Shown here: positions 1 through 10,038 of the stretch, piece after piece | Position numbering within the stretch: position 1 is the first letter of the stretch | How the letters are laid out: the number at the start of each line of letters is the position of its first letter | DNA from: Arthrobacter rhizophilus | Lineage (GTDB): Bacteria; Actinomycetota; Actinomycetes; Actinomycetales; Micrococcaceae | Length of the DNA: 64,000 nt | NCBI RefSeq assembly: GCF_026241105.1 | Contig: NZ_JAPFFT010000009.1 | Coordinates: forward strand, 1-64,000 | Direction: 5' to 3' | The notes under the pieces: generated by a model | The model's database searches: none | Seen by the model: only the letters and a program-made list of their open reading frames with translations | What the model was told of the DNA's origin: nothing | Program-made: the position numbers and the translations under genes

Positions 1-78
1 TCGTGAATTTCCTCCTGTGTCCATTCTCGGACACGAAACTCACACAAACACTGGACTTCTACCCGGGGACCCAACCAA
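1..78 (-). mobile_element. IS3-family left-end remnant, inverted
   Basis: Read on the minus strand, this segment is nearly identical to 51302-51381, the left end of the IS3-family element at 51.3 kb, including the stretch that precedes orfA. Only a few G/A differences are visible in the outermost 20 bases. The rest of the element lies before the window. The outer boundary is placed near 78, where the similarity stops (TTGGTT reads inward from 78). It shows that a second, oppositely oriented copy abuts the window start. Confidence 0.75.
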
Positions 79-329
79 ATATCTACCGCGTACGAGTAAA
101 TACGCGACTTACTATCGGGCCGTCGCCCAGAGGAACCACAAAAGGGCCGTTCCGTCCTGATCCATGAGCAGGACTACGAAGTGACTAGGCTAAGGGAGGC
201 TGGTCGACCGCCCATAGCCATTCATCTACGAGCAATACCAACGGACTTGACGGGTGGACCTGAGCTGCCGCGGAGATCTCGGACAGTGGGCCCTCTTAAA
301 ATGGGGGTCTACCGAAAGTAGAGATCAGC

Positions 330-620
330 ATGACCGCATCACGCAAGCGATTTACCCAGGAGTTCAAGGACGAGCTGTGCCGCGAGGTGATCAACACATC
401 CAAGCCGATCAAGGACGTGGCCACCGCGTACGGTGTCGGCCCCGAGACGCTCCGCAATTGGCTGGTCAAGTACCGCGAGGCGAACGGCGGCACGGAGGTG
501 GATCTGACGGTTTCGGAACGGGCACGGCTGAAGGAGCTCGAGCGTGAAGTTCAAGAGCTGCGGGCGGAGACTGCCTTCCTGAAAAAAGCCAGCGCTTACT
601 TCGCGCGGGAGCAGCGGTAG
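330..620 (+). CDS. IS3-family transposase OrfA
   Basis: A 96-residue helix-turn-helix protein with the usual IS3 OrfA order: an N-terminal RKRFTQEFKDEL segment, an HTH around residues 20-45 (VATAYGVGPETLRNWL), and a C-terminal leucine-zipper-like helix rich in Glu and Leu (residues 60-95). The length is normal for the family. OrfA binds the IS ends and normally joins OrfB by programmed frameshifting to make the active transposase. OrfB begins at the overlapping GTG at 620 but is cut off, so this copy cannot transpose by itself. Confidence 0.85.
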   Translation: MTASRKRFTQEFKDELCREVINTSKPIKDVATAYGVGPETLRNWLVKYREANGGTEVDLTVSERARLKELEREVQELRAETAFLKKASAYFAREQR

Positions 621-690
621 TGAGCAAGTATGAATTCATCGATTCCCAAAAAGCTGAGCCCGCCAATCTGAATTCGGTCGTGAAAATGTG
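620..690 (+). pseudogene. IS3-family OrfB, 5' stub
   Basis: The GTG at 620 overlaps the orfA stop and opens a frame reading VSKYEFIDSQKAEPANLNSV, the typical start of IS3 OrfB in this subgroup. Similarity ends after about 23 codons, near 688. None of the DDE catalytic core remains. The break coincides with the upstream edge of the IS1380-family transposase, suggesting deletion or insertion there. Confidence 0.6.
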
Positions 691-731
691 GCGACAGAAC
701 AATTTGGCTGAAGAAGGGGAGCATCTCGCAG

Positions 732-2105
732 GTGCAAGTTTCCCACAAACCGTCCGCGGTGTCAGTCTCCTTTGACGAGCCCAACCTTGTTTCGGCCGCC
801 GGGCTGCACGAGCTCGCCGACGAACGGCTGACGGTCCCGACGGATAAGGGCGCGAACGCCGGGCTGAAGGTCGCATCGCTGGTGGCGGGGATGGTTGCCG
901 GCGCGGACAGCATTGATGCCATGGCGCTGCTGCGCCACGGCGGGATGACGCGGCTTTTCACCGCCTGCTACGCGCCCTCCACCCTGGGCTCATTCCTACG
1001 GGCCTTCACGTTCGGACACGTCCGGCAACTGGACGCTGTCGCCTCCCGTTTCCTGGCCAACCTTTCGGCCCGGGCACGGCTGCTCGGGACCCCCGGAGCG
1101 GAAGACCTGGTGTTCGTCGACGTGGACGACACGATCATCGAGGTCCACGGCTACGCCAAGCAGGGTTCGGGCTACGGGTATTCCGGGATCCGTGGCCTGA
1201 ACGCGCTGCTGGCCACAGTCTCCACCAAAGACACCGCCCAGGTGATCGCCGCCCAGTGGCTGCGCAAGGGCGCGGCGAACTTGGCCCGCTGCGCCAAACG
1301 CCTGATCACCGACGCCTTGTCCACCCTCAAAAGCCTCCAGGCCGAAGGTCACAGCCACGGGCCTGTGCTCTGCCGGTTCGATTCGGCCTTCTACCTCCAT
1401 GCAGCCTTTTCCGCCGCCCAGGCAGGAGGTGCCGAGGTCTCGGTGACCGTGCGCATGGACCCGGCCGTCAAACGCGCCATCGCCGGGATCCCTGAAACGG
1501 CGTGGACAACGATCGAATACACCGACGCGGTCTTCGACGAACCACCAACACCTGGGTATCCCGGGCAGAGGTCGCCGAAACCATGTTCACCGCGTTCAGC
1601 TCCCGCAAGAAGAACGAGCAGGTCACCGGCAGGCTGGTGGTGCGCCGCATCCCGGAACTGAACAAGAAAGCCGGTGACGGGCAGGAAACCCTGTTCGACA
1701 CCCACCGGCACCACGCGTTCTTCACCACCGCGGACGCGAAGGTTCTGGACACCGTCGCGGCGGACAAAACCCACCGCAAACACGCCCAGATCGAGCAGGT
1801 CAACGCCGATCTGAAGGACAGTGCTCTGGCTCATATGCCCTCAGGTGTTTTCGCGGCGAACTCGGTCTGGCTCGTTGACGCCGCGGTCATGGCCTACAAC
1901 CTCACCCGCGCCGCCGGGCTCCTGGCCCCAGGCCCGTTCGGCAAAGGCCAGAACCGGCACGATCCGGGCCAAACTCATCCACGTTCCGGCACGCATCGCC
2001 ACCAGCGCCCGGAAAATCTGTCTTCACCTGCCCGAATCCTGGCCATGGCAACCACCATGGCAGGCCCTGTTCGAGCACCTCTACCCGCCGCCGCAACCGG
2101 CCTGA
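732..2105 (+). pseudogene. IS1380-family transposase, two compensating frameshifts
   Basis: An IS1380-type DDE transposase. Visible landmarks are the first Asp segment FVDVDDTIIEVHGYAKQG, the second Asp in CRFDSAFY, and the Glu in QIEQVNADLKDSALAHMPSG, followed by the usual tail ending PWQALFEHLYPPPQPA. The frame is lost near 1541, where one A appears missing in GACGA-ACCACC, and is restored near 1946, where one extra base appears. Residues about 270-405 are therefore read in another frame. The full length of about 455 residues is normal for the family. It may be inactive, or the two indels may be sequence errors. Confidence 0.75.
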
Positions 2106-2296
2106 ACCCCCATCAACCCAGCCACACGACGTAACCAGGACCACCAGTGGAACACCCACGGCAGCGAGGCCGGCCACCTCGGCGCGCCCTCAACCCGCAA
2201 AACCCCCGAAACCGGATTCAGATCATCCAGCCGGGCAGATCGTTGGATCAAGGCTAAGCGAGGCTAAGCGATCCGCGCTCTTATTAATGCCCAGGG

Positions 2297-2650
2297 TTTC
2301 TCCATCCGCCGGGTGGAGACCCCGAGCAGGTAGCAGGTCGCGACCACGGTCGTGAGGGCGGCCTCGGCCCGGCGGCGGCGTTCGAGCAGCCAGTCCGGAA
2401 AATACGAGCCCTGCCGGAGCTTGCGGACGGCGACGTCCGGGGTTCCGGTGCGGGTATCGAAGTCCCTGTGCCGGTAACCGTTGCGGGAGTTGGTGCGGGC
2501 CTCCGAACGCGCACCGTATTCGGCGCCGCAGACGCATCGGCCTCGACGCTCATCAGCACGTTGATGAACGGGCTCAGCATGGATCGCATCAGATCCGGAG
2601 AAGTCTGCTCGAGTTGCTCGGACAGGGTCGATAACAAGGGGTGCGGTCAT
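2297..2650 (-). pseudogene. IS256 (Mutator)-family transposase, N-terminal fragment
   Basis: On the minus strand the frame begins with MTAP and, after allowing two one-base indels (an extra C in the CCCC run near 2640 and a missing G near 2533), reads LLSTLSEQLEQTSPDLM, then VCGAEYGARSE and SYFPDWLLERRRRAE. This is the conserved N-terminus of actinobacterial IS256 transposases. Similarity stops after STRRMEK at about 2297, before the DDE core. A C-terminal fragment of the same family lies at 24.5-25.0 kb, but in an order that one interrupted copy cannot explain. Confidence 0.75.
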
Positions 2651-2960
2651 CGCGTGGTAACTCCTTGAGAGAAGACTTTGGTCGGTCTTTCCAAGAATCA
2701 CGCGATGGCCGCCTCACGTTCGGGAACAACACGCCCGGGGCCGGGCCCTTACACCACGCTAATGGGCACTAACTCTCCTTCGACCATAAGTTCGAATACT
2801 GGCTACTACCCGCTCCATAGCCTTGTGGTCTCTAGAGAGTGGCCAAGTGAGCGGTCCTGAAACGGGCAACCCTCCTCAATCCGCATCTTCAGTCCGGCAG
2901 CGGCAGCAAGCAGACCTGGAGTGAATATCCGATTGTCCGTCGTGATCCCTACCGCTTCAA
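2651..2960. other. Intergenic stretch, no gene seen
   Basis: About 310 bases between the IS256 fragment and the stop of the IclR gene. The first 60 or so bases are probably the left end of the IS256 element upstream of its transposase. The open frames here are short and carry no recognisable motif. Confidence 0.5.
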
Positions 2961-3797
2961 CTACCGACCTCGTGGGCCTGCGCACGCTCCTCCGATTAGG
3001 GGCGGATCGAGCGACTCGACGACACGGCCGCCGAGTTCAATAGACATTCGCTGAGCCGCCAAAATTACCTCGTCTGCAATTGGGCCTTGAAGGGTCGCAG
3101 CTCGCACCGACGGTCCGCTTACGGCGATGGAGCCAGCCACGCGGCCGTCCGCGCCGAAGTATGGTGCGGCAACACAGCAAATTCCGGGCTCGAAAGCTTC
3201 GTTTTCGAATGCAAAGCCTGCTGTTCGCACACTCGAGAGTTCACCCCTCAAAGAGCGAACGCGACGTTCAGCTTGCTGTTCTGATTCATTAGGGTGAAGC
3301 GAGTGAAGTATTCCGCGCACATCGCTGTCGCTGAGGAATGCAAGGATCGCTTTCCCCGAGGCTCGTCGATCCTCGGAGCCGGAGAAATCAGATTCAAGCC
3401 CGGTTACGCGCAGCGATTGATTGCCGTCGAGGACGCTTTGGATGACTACCCGCTGGCCGATGAGACGCGTCAGATATACGGTCTCTCCGCTGACGCGGTT
3501 AACGTGCTCCACGTAAGGGCGAAGGACTCTCGCGTAATCGTTTGCCCGCTCAAGTGCGTTGGTTAGCACTGCCACCTTGGCACCCAATCGAAGTAGACCT
3601 TCGTTGTCCTTGGACAGATAGCCCGAGCTCAGGAGCGTACTCACGATGTTGTACGTTGACGAAATGTTGTGACCAAGCTTAGTGGAGAGGTCCTTTGTCG
3701 AGGGCGGCACGGCAGCAGTGGCAACGATTTCGAGTACAGCCAACGCCCGTTCGATAGTCTTGAGTCCACCGCTGATTTCCTTTACGCGGGCCGTCAT
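2961..3797 (-). CDS. IclR-family transcriptional regulator
   Basis: A DNA-binding regulator of about 278 residues with an N-terminal winged HTH (TIERALAVLEIVA then STKDLSTKLGHNISSTYNIVSTLLSSGYL) and a C-terminal IclR effector domain (YLTRLIGQRVVIQ, DRRASGKAILAFL, CCVAAPYFGADGRVAGSIAVSG). The start at 3797 is preferred over 3833 because GAAGGGAG lies seven bases before it. It is divergent from the truncated SDR and the shikimate-dehydrogenase-like gene, the usual arrangement for IclR control of a neighbouring catabolic operon. The effector cannot be read from the sequence. Confidence 0.9.
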   Translation of the reverse strand: MTARVKEISGGLKTIERALAVLEIVATAAVPPSTKDLSTKLGHNISSTYNIVSTLLSSGYLSKDNEGLLRLGAKVAVLTNALERANDYARVLRPYVEHVNRVSGETVYLTRLIGQRVVIQSVLDGNQSLRVTGLESDFSGSEDRRASGKAILAFLSDSDVRGILHSLHPNESEQQAERRVRSLRGELSSVRTAGFAFENEAFEPGICCVAAPYFGADGRVAGSIAVSGPSVRAATLQGPIADEVILAAQRMSIELGGRVVESLDPPLIGGACAGPRGR

Positions 3798-3951
3798 CTT
3801 GGCTCCCTTCTCCGCACTCCGCGATCCTACCATCGGACTGATTAGTGCCTCGTCTGCGGGTGTTCCCTCGTAATTTCAATGGCCAGGACCGCATACATTG
3901 TGGTTATATGATTATGACATCAGATAGCTGGAACGATGAAGTGGATTGGAT

Positions 3952-4299
3952 ATGGCGTCAAAGTCACTCATTACGGGAGCCGCTGGCGGCATCGGCAGGG
4001 CGGCGGCCAGTGAATTAGGCCGACGCGGCTACAGCATTGTCGTCGCGGACCTGGACTCGACGGCCTGCGATCTTGTGGTTGCTGAGATCGTTGCGACTGG
4101 GGTGGAGGCAGCTGGCGTCCAATTGAACGTCACCGATTCTGTCAGTGCCGAGGCCGCGGTAGCTGAAATGACGTGCTTCATCCCGAAAGTGTCAATATTC
4201 CCCGCTGAAACTCTTGGAGTAAAGTTGTTAAACTGCAACACGAGCTCGTATAGCGAGCCCTTTAGGAAGCGCCATTTCACCTCTGGAAGCGCGTCGTGA
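3952..4299 (+). pseudogene. SDR dehydrogenase, N-terminal fragment
   Basis: The first 70 or so codons encode the Rossmann start of a short-chain dehydrogenase: LITGAAGGIGRAAASELG (TGxxxGIG), VVADLD for cofactor choice, and the LNVTD segment. After AVAEM at about 4170 similarity stops. The remaining 42 codons read unrelated sequence to a stop at 4299 that overlaps the GTG of the next gene. The NAG motif and the catalytic Ser-Tyr-Lys set are absent, so no enzyme can be made. Confidence 0.8.
4165..4298 (-). pseudogene. Possible VOC/glyoxalase fragment, antisense
   Basis: On the minus strand this piece reads WRFLKGSLYELVLQFNN and then SAGNIDTFGMKHV, a pattern resembling the middle of VOC-fold (glyoxalase/bleomycin resistance) proteins, where NIDTFGxKH leads into a metal-ligand strand. 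It fills exactly the segment unrelated to SDR inside the upstream frame. I read it as a short inverted fragment joined during rearrangement. It is too short to be certain. Confidence 0.35.
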
Positions 4300-5084
4300 T
4301 CATCGGTACCACGAGAACCTGTTTTGTCGTGGCGGACCCCGTCAAGCAACTGCGCACCCCTCAGGGGCTTAATAAGATTTGGGAAGCGGAGGGGCGCGAT
4401 ATCGTCACTGTGCCGGCTCGAGTAGGTGTGCCGCAGCTGCACGATTTCCTGGCAGGAATGCGAGCGAATGCGAGCGTTCTGGGCGCAGTGATAACGGTGC
4501 CCCACAAACAGAGCGTCGTGGATTTATGTGATGAACTCGGACCGAATGCGCAAATCGTCGGGGCAGTGAACGTGATTCGTCGAACCGACGAGGGTCGCCT
4601 TATTGGTGAGACTTTTGACGGATTGGGTTTCGTCGCCGGCCTCAGAGCGGAGGGCATCGACCCTGCGGGCCGGAGGGTCGTCCTATTGGGGGCAGGCGGT
4701 GCGGCGAGGGCCGTTGGAGTGGCGCTACTTCAGGCTGGAGCAAAGTGCTTAGACGTCAGTAACCGCAAGACTGCGCGCGCTGTCGAGCTGATTGATCTCC
4801 TGCTGGCCGAGTTTCCGTCTGCGGACGTGGGCGTGGGGCTTGATCGTATCTCTGATGCAGACCTCATCGTAAACGCCACAGCTGCTGGCATGAGCGCGTC
4901 GGACGAGTCGCCTATTTCAAGTAGTGACTTTCCGTCGGGCGGAATAGCCGCAGACGTAGTAATGGACACCCAGCTGACTCCGTTCCTCTTAGCAGCTTCA
5001 GTGAAAGGAAATCGCACACACGGAGGTATTCATATGCTGAGCGGCCAAACTCGGCTCCTCTCTCACTACCTGGCCGGTTCTTAA
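4296..5084 (+). CDS. Shikimate/quinate dehydrogenase-like protein (AroE family)
   Basis: A 262-residue protein with the AroE layout: an N-terminal substrate domain with VADPVKQLRTPQGLN (the SxS-type motif is replaced by VKQLRTP) and AVITVPHKQSVVDLCDEL carrying the catalytic Lys, then GAVNVIRR, a Rossmann dinucleotide motif VVLLGAGGAARAVG near residue 130, and a C-terminal GxxML segment (GGIHMLSGQT). The GTG start has GGAAG six bases upstream. AroE paralogues in catabolic islands often act on quinate or related hydroxy acids. With IclR beside it, a catabolic role is more likely than aromatic amino-acid synthesis, but the substrate is unknown. Confidence 0.8.
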   Translation: MIIGTTRTCFVVADPVKQLRTPQGLNKIWEAEGRDIVTVPARVGVPQLHDFLAGMRANASVLGAVITVPHKQSVVDLCDELGPNAQIVGAVNVIRRTDEGRLIGETFDGLGFVAGLRAEGIDPAGRRVVLLGAGGAARAVGVALLQAGAKCLDVSNRKTARAVELIDLLLAEFPSADVGVGLDRISDADLIVNATAAGMSASDESPISSSDFPSGGIAADVVMDTQLTPFLLAASVKGNRTHGGIHMLSGQTRLLSHYLAGS

Positions 5085-5257
5085 GACTTTCGGAGTCGCT
5101 GGCTTCGGCCTTTCGCTGACCCACCCCTCGCCGATCCGACCGTCCCCTCACCGGTTGCAGCCGACCCAGCATCGCCGGCGGCTCCGTTCACCCTCTCGCG
5201 ACGACTGAGCCCCTGCACACCCGCAGCGGCTCTCCCAGCAGCAAGGAGTAATGACAG

Positions 5258-6706
5258 ATGTTCGAAACAAGAGACAGCTTCTTCATCGGTGGAGGATGGG
5301 CCCGCCCCCAGGGAGCGGAGACCATCACGATCATCAATCCGAGTACCGAGGAAACCATCGGCCGGGTGCCGGAAGGCACGGAGGCGGACGTCGACGCAGC
5401 CGTCGCCGCTGCCCGACGATCCTTCGAGGACCCAAATGGCTGGGGCGGCTACTCGCCTCAGCAGCGAGGATACGCACTGAACAGGCTCGCCGACGAGCTC
5501 GATGCACGGCAGGGCGACATCGCCGCGGCGGTCTCCAGCCAGAACGGCATGCCGATCTCGGTCTCGAGTCAGCTCGAGACGAACTACCCCTCTGCCGTTT
5601 TGCGCTACTACGCAGGCCTTGCGGCCAGCTCCGAACCCGATGAGCGCCGCGTCGGGTTCCTGGGGGCGGGCGACACCGTGATCCAACGCAGTCCGATCGG
5701 GGTGGTCGCCGCAATCGTGCCCTGGAACTTCCCGCAGGCTCTAACGGCATGGAAGATCGGCCCTGCGCTCGCTGCGGGATGCACGATGGTGCTCAAGCCC
5801 TCCCCGGAAACGGTCTTGGACGCCTACCTCCTTGCCGACGCCATCTCGGCGGCAGGTATCCCAGCAGGAACGGTCAACATCGTGCCTGCGGGCCGCGAGG
5901 TGGGGGCATACCTCGTCGCCCACCCCGGGGTGGACAAGGTCACGTTCACCGGGTCGACCGCCGCCGGGCGGGCGATCGGCGAGACGTGTGGACGGCTGCT
6001 CCGTCCGGTGACCCTCGAGCTCGGCGGCAAGTCGGCGGCACTGTTCCTCGACGATGTCGACCTTGACCTCTCGGTGATCGGGGAGGCCTTGTACTCGGCC
6101 CTCCTGCTCAACAACGGACAGACCTGCTTCCTCAACAGCCGCATCCTCGCGCCACGGTCGCGCTACGACGAGGTGGTCGAGGCCATCTCCACGTTGGCCG
6201 GTTCGATGGTCATCGGTGACGCCCTCGACCCAGCCACCCAGATCGGTCCGATGAGCACGGCCGCGCATCGCGACCGCGTGGAGGGATTCATCGCGAAGGG
6301 CAGGGCGGAGGGGGCCCGTGTGGTGGTCGGCGGAGGCCGACCGGCTGGACAGCCGCGAGGCTGGTTCGTCGAGCCCACCGTCTTCGCGGGTGTCGACAAC
6401 GCCGCGACGATCGCCCAGGAGGAGATCTTCGGCCCGGTCCTCTCGGTCATCACCTACGACAACGACGACGACGCGGTGCGGATCGCGAACGAGTCCGACT
6501 ATGGGCTCGGCGGTTCGGTCTGGACCGCCGATTCCGGGCGTGGCCAGGCCATCGCGCGCCGGGTCCGTACCGGCACGATCGGCGTCAACCGCTACCTGCC
6601 GGACATGGCCGCTCCGTTCGGAGGGGTCAAGGCGAGCGGTCTCGGTCGCGAACTGGGCCCGGAGGCTCTTGCCGCGCACCAGGAACTTAAGTCGATCTAC
6701 GTCTGA
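5258..6706 (+). CDS. NAD(P)-dependent aldehyde dehydrogenase
   Basis: A complete 482-residue ALDH. It shows the cofactor segment IVPWNFPQALTAWKIGPALA, FTGSTAAGR, the general base in LELGGKSAA (Glu254), the nucleophile in NNGQTCFLN (Cys290), EEIFGPVLSV and the C-terminal PFGGVKASGLGRE. It oxidises an aldehyde to the acid. An AAGGAG lies before the ATG. It is followed within 75 bases by a decayed acyl-CoA synthetase, so the pair once made an aldehyde-to-acyl-CoA route. GC content is visibly higher than in the AroE-like gene upstream. The substrate is not predictable. Confidence 0.92.
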   Translation: MFETRDSFFIGGGWARPQGAETITIINPSTEETIGRVPEGTEADVDAAVAAARRSFEDPNGWGGYSPQQRGYALNRLADELDARQGDIAAAVSSQNGMPISVSSQLETNYPSAVLRYYAGLAASSEPDERRVGFLGAGDTVIQRSPIGVVAAIVPWNFPQALTAWKIGPALAAGCTMVLKPSPETVLDAYLLADAISAAGIPAGTVNIVPAGREVGAYLVAHPGVDKVTFTGSTAAGRAIGETCGRLLRPVTLELGGKSAALFLDDVDLDLSVIGEALYSALLLNNGQTCFLNSRILAPRSRYDEVVEAISTLAGSMVIGDALDPATQIGPMSTAAHRDRVEGFIAKGRAEGARVVVGGGRPAGQPRGWFVEPTVFAGVDNAATIAQEEIFGPVLSVITYDNDDDAVRIANESDYGLGGSVWTADSGRGQAIARRVRTGTIGVNRYLPDMAAPFGGVKASGLGRELGPEALAAHQELKSIYV

Positions 6707-6779
6707 CTACTAACTTCCGGGCCAGAGGGGGCGGCCCTGCCCCCGCCTGGCCCGGATCACCAACCTTTGGAAGACACAC

Positions 6780-8358
6780 ATGCTGAATCTGTCGGTCCTG
6801 CTCGAGGACTCCGCCCGCAAGTACCCCCACCGCGTTCGCCCTGGTGCTCGGTGACACTCGGCTCACCTATGCCGAAGTTAACGCGACGGCGAACCAGGTG
6901 GCCAACCTGCTGGTCGAGCGGGGGGTCCAGCCCGGCGACAAGGTCGCGCTGAGCTGCCCGAACCTGCCCTCGTTCCCGATCGTCTACTACGGCATCCTCA
7001 AGGCCGGTGCGGTCGTCGTCCCGCTGAACGTGCTCCTCAAGGGCCGCGAGGTGGCCTACTACCTGAGTGAAGCGGACGTGAAGGCGTACTTCTGCTTCCA
7101 GGGCACCCCGGATCTCGCCATCGGCGCGGAAGGATAAGCAGGCTACGAGCGGACGAGGGCTGACGGCAGTCCGGTCGAGCAATTCTTCATGATCATGGCC
7201 GATCCTGCCGCGCCCTCGTCGGTCGAAGGCACCGAGACCCTGGGCCAGGCGCTAGCAGGAAAGTCCACGGACTTCGATGCCGTGGTCACCGAGCCCAGCG
7301 ACACCGCGATCATCCTGTTCACCTCCGGTACCACCGGACGGGCCAAGGGCGCCGAGCTCAGCCACTCGAACACGATGATGAATGTCGTCGCCGCGCAAAA
7401 GCTGTTTGCAACTCAGGCCGCCTCCGACACACACGTGGTCGCGCTGCCGTTGTTTGTCCCACACCTTCGGCGCGACCGTGCAGATGCACGCCGGCTTCGC
7501 CGCGGCCGCAACCCTGCTCTTGGTTCCGCGCTTCGACGCCCAGCAGGCCATCGAGCTGATGCAGAAGGAGGACGTCAACTTCTTCGCCGGCGTACCGACG
7601 ATGTGGTGGAGCCTCCTCGGTGCCATGACCGACGGAATCGACGTGGAGCGAATCGCGAACAACCTCCGCGTCGTCGTCTCAGGCGGAGCCAGCCTGCCGG
7701 TCGAGATCATCACCCAGGTCAAGGACAAGCTGGGCCTCAACATCCTGGAGGGCTATGGCCTCTCCGAGACCTCACCTTCGCCACCTCCAGCGACCCGGAG
7801 CAGAAGCCGCGCCCCGGCTCGATCGGCGTCCCGGTCTGGGGCGTCGAGGTGAAGCTGATCGACGACGCCTGGAACGAGATCACCGCGGTCGGCGAAGACG
7901 GGTTCAGCGCGATCGGGGAGATCGCAATCAAGGGCCACAACGTCATGAAGGGGTACTACGGCGACCCGGAGGCGACCGCCGAGGCGATCCGCAGCGGCTG
8001 GTTCCGCTCCGGGGACCTGGGCCGCCGCGATGAGGACGGCTTCTACTACGTCGTCGATCGCTCCAAGGACATGATCATCCGCGGCGGCTTCAACGTGTAA
8101 CCCCGCGAGATCGAGGAAGTACTGATGTCCCACCCTGCTGTCTCCCTGGCCGCGGTCGTGGGTGTCCCGCACGAATCCCACGGCGGAGAGATCAAGGCCT
8201 TCGTGATCCTCAGCGCAGGGGCCTCCCTGACGGAGGACGAGCTGGTCGCCTGGGGCAAGGAACAGATGGCCGGGTACAAGTACCCGCGGATCGTCACCTT
8301 CGTCGAAAGCCTGCCGATGACGGCCACTGGCAAGATCCTCAAGCGGGAGCTCCGATGA
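6780..8358 (+). pseudogene. Acyl-CoA synthetase (AMP-binding), multiply broken
   Basis: The reading order is that of a fatty-acyl/aryl-CoA ligase: LGDTRLTYAEVN, the P-loop-like LFTSGTTGRAKGAELSH, GVPTMWW, EGYGLSET, SGWFRSGDLGRRDEDGFYYVVDR and the C-terminal Lys in TATGKILKREL. It is interrupted by an extra C in a C-run at 6824-6828, a TAA at 7135-7137, an extra base near 7459, an indel near 7770 and a TAA at 8098-8100 where NVYPREIEE is expected (TAC to TAA). About 525 residues would be normal length. With five lesions it is almost certainly nonfunctional unless the assembly is poor here. Confidence 0.88.
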
Positions 8359-8401
8359 GGTGCCAGCGGGCGACGTGGGAGCGACGCGCGGGGGTGTGCA
8401 G

Positions 8402-10038
8402 ATGCGCGTCGTAGTAATCGGAGCCGGGCACAGCGGACTCGTCGCCGCAGCGTACCTGGCGCGTTTCGGCCACGACGTGACGGTACTCGAGGCCACCGAC
8501 GGCGTCGGAGGCGTTTGTCAGACCGCAGAGGTCATCCCCGGCTTCCGCGGAAACCTCGGGTCCAACACCCCGCACAACTTCGACCCGCTCGTGATCGAGG
8601 ACCTCGAGCTCGAGCAGCACGGCCTGGACTGGATCGAGCTCGCAGGTCCCTCGAGCATGGTCCTCCTGCCCGACGCCCAGCGCATCATCACCTTCCCGGA
8701 CCGGGCGGCCAGCGCAGCGGAGTTCGACGCGCTGGGAGAGGGCGAAGCCGAGCGGTACGCCGCGACCATCGCCGAGATCAGCTCCCTGGCCCGCACCCTG
8801 GATGTCTCCTTCTATGACCCGCCGCCGACCATGTCGACACTCTTCTCGCGGGTGAAGAACGGTCCGCAAGAGGATCTCCTGGGAAAGATCCTCTTCGGAA
8901 CCGCGGCCGACATCGCCCGCACGGGGCTTCGTTCCTGGCAGGTACAGGCATCGCTCGCCATGCTCGCTGTCACCGGCAACTTCATCGGACCGAGCACGCC
9001 CGGTAGCGGCTACCAGCTGCTGCAGCGGCCCCTGTACAGAGAGTCGTCGGCTGCCCGAAAGCGGCGGTCCAAGGTCCAGCTCACCGCCGAGTTCGCGCGC
9101 CGCACACCCCGGGGGGCATGGGTGCACTCACGCAAGCCATCGCGGCATCGGCGGTGGCAGCCGGGGCGCGGATCGTGCTCGAGGCTCCAGTTTCCAGCAT
9201 CACGCTCAACGACCGAGGGAGTGTCACTGGAGTCGTCACCCACGACGGGCGGGAGTTCCCCGCGCAAGCGGTCATGTCTGCCATCGACCCGGTCACGACC
9301 ATGCTGAAGCTGATTCCCAGCGAGCATCTCCCCGACGACCAGCGACGCGCGCTCGAGGCCCTGCCGATGGACGGGTGCCTGGGCAAGGTCTACCTCGGAC
9401 TGGAAGGACTCCCTCAGTTCAAGGCAGCCCGTACCCCGGCCGAGAACGACCTCATGGCGCGGTGCGGGTTCCGAGCCGCCGGTGACATCGCATCCATGGA
9501 CGACGCGTTCCGCAAGGCCCAGGCCGGCGACTGGTCCGGGACTCCCAGCATCTACGGCCTGACCCAGACCGCGTTCGACGACAGCCTCAACGCGCCAGGG
9601 CGACACTTGATGAGCCTGTCGGTCTCCTACGCCCCTCGACATCTCGCCACCGGGGACTGGACCACCGATGACTCCGATGCTTGGGCACGGCACGTGATCG
9701 GACACCTGACCCAGCACGTACCGAACCTCCCTGACATCCTGGTCGACTACCGCGTCGCGACGCCGCAAGATCTGGAGTCCACCTTCGGCATCCGAGGAGG
9801 CAATGCCCTCCACGGCGACGTCGTCCCCTCCCGCATGTTCCAGTGGCGCCCGTTCGCGGGCGCGTCGGACTACACCACGCCGATCGACGGCCTGTACCTG
9901 TGCAGCACCGGCACCTGGCCAGCCAACTACGTCTCGGGCCTGAGCGGCCGCAACGCAGCCATCAAGCTCGACGCGAGAACAGATCTCGCACCACCAGAAA
10001 TGTCCGCGATGACAAGTGAGAGGCACGACCCATGCTGA
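8402..10038 (+). pseudogene. Phytoene-desaturase-like FAD oxidoreductase, frameshifted
   Basis: A flavoprotein of the CrtI/NAD(P)-FAD oxidoreductase type. It starts with the dinucleotide motif VVIGAGHSGLVAAAYLARFG and VLEATDGVGGVCQT, continues through GSGYQLLQRPL, and in a second frame reads GGMGALTQAIAASAVAAGA to the C-terminal SGLSGRNAAI. One G appears missing from the G-run at 9111-9116, which would otherwise read TPRGGMGAL. The segment 9045-9110 is also poorly conserved. Without the indel it would be about 545 residues. Such enzymes dehydrogenate or isomerise hydrophobic substrates. The stop overlaps the start of the dipeptidase gene. Confidence 0.82.

Larger units (their letters stand above)
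258..690 (+). mobile_element. IS3-family element, truncated on the right
   Basis: This holds a left-end-like sequence (a TGAGCTGCC start near 261 followed by GGAGATCTCGGACAGT), a complete orfA and only the first codons of orfB. The right part was lost where the IS1380-type sequence begins, near 690. The exact outer end was inferred from the usual layout of this IS3 subgroup, not from a matching right end. The 180 bases between this and the fragment at 1-78 hold no gene I can see. Confidence 0.6.

Noticed and set aside
5741..6679. 312-codon antisense frame in the aldehyde dehydrogenase
   Set aside because: Shadow frame; the plus strand has all ALDH catalytic motifs.
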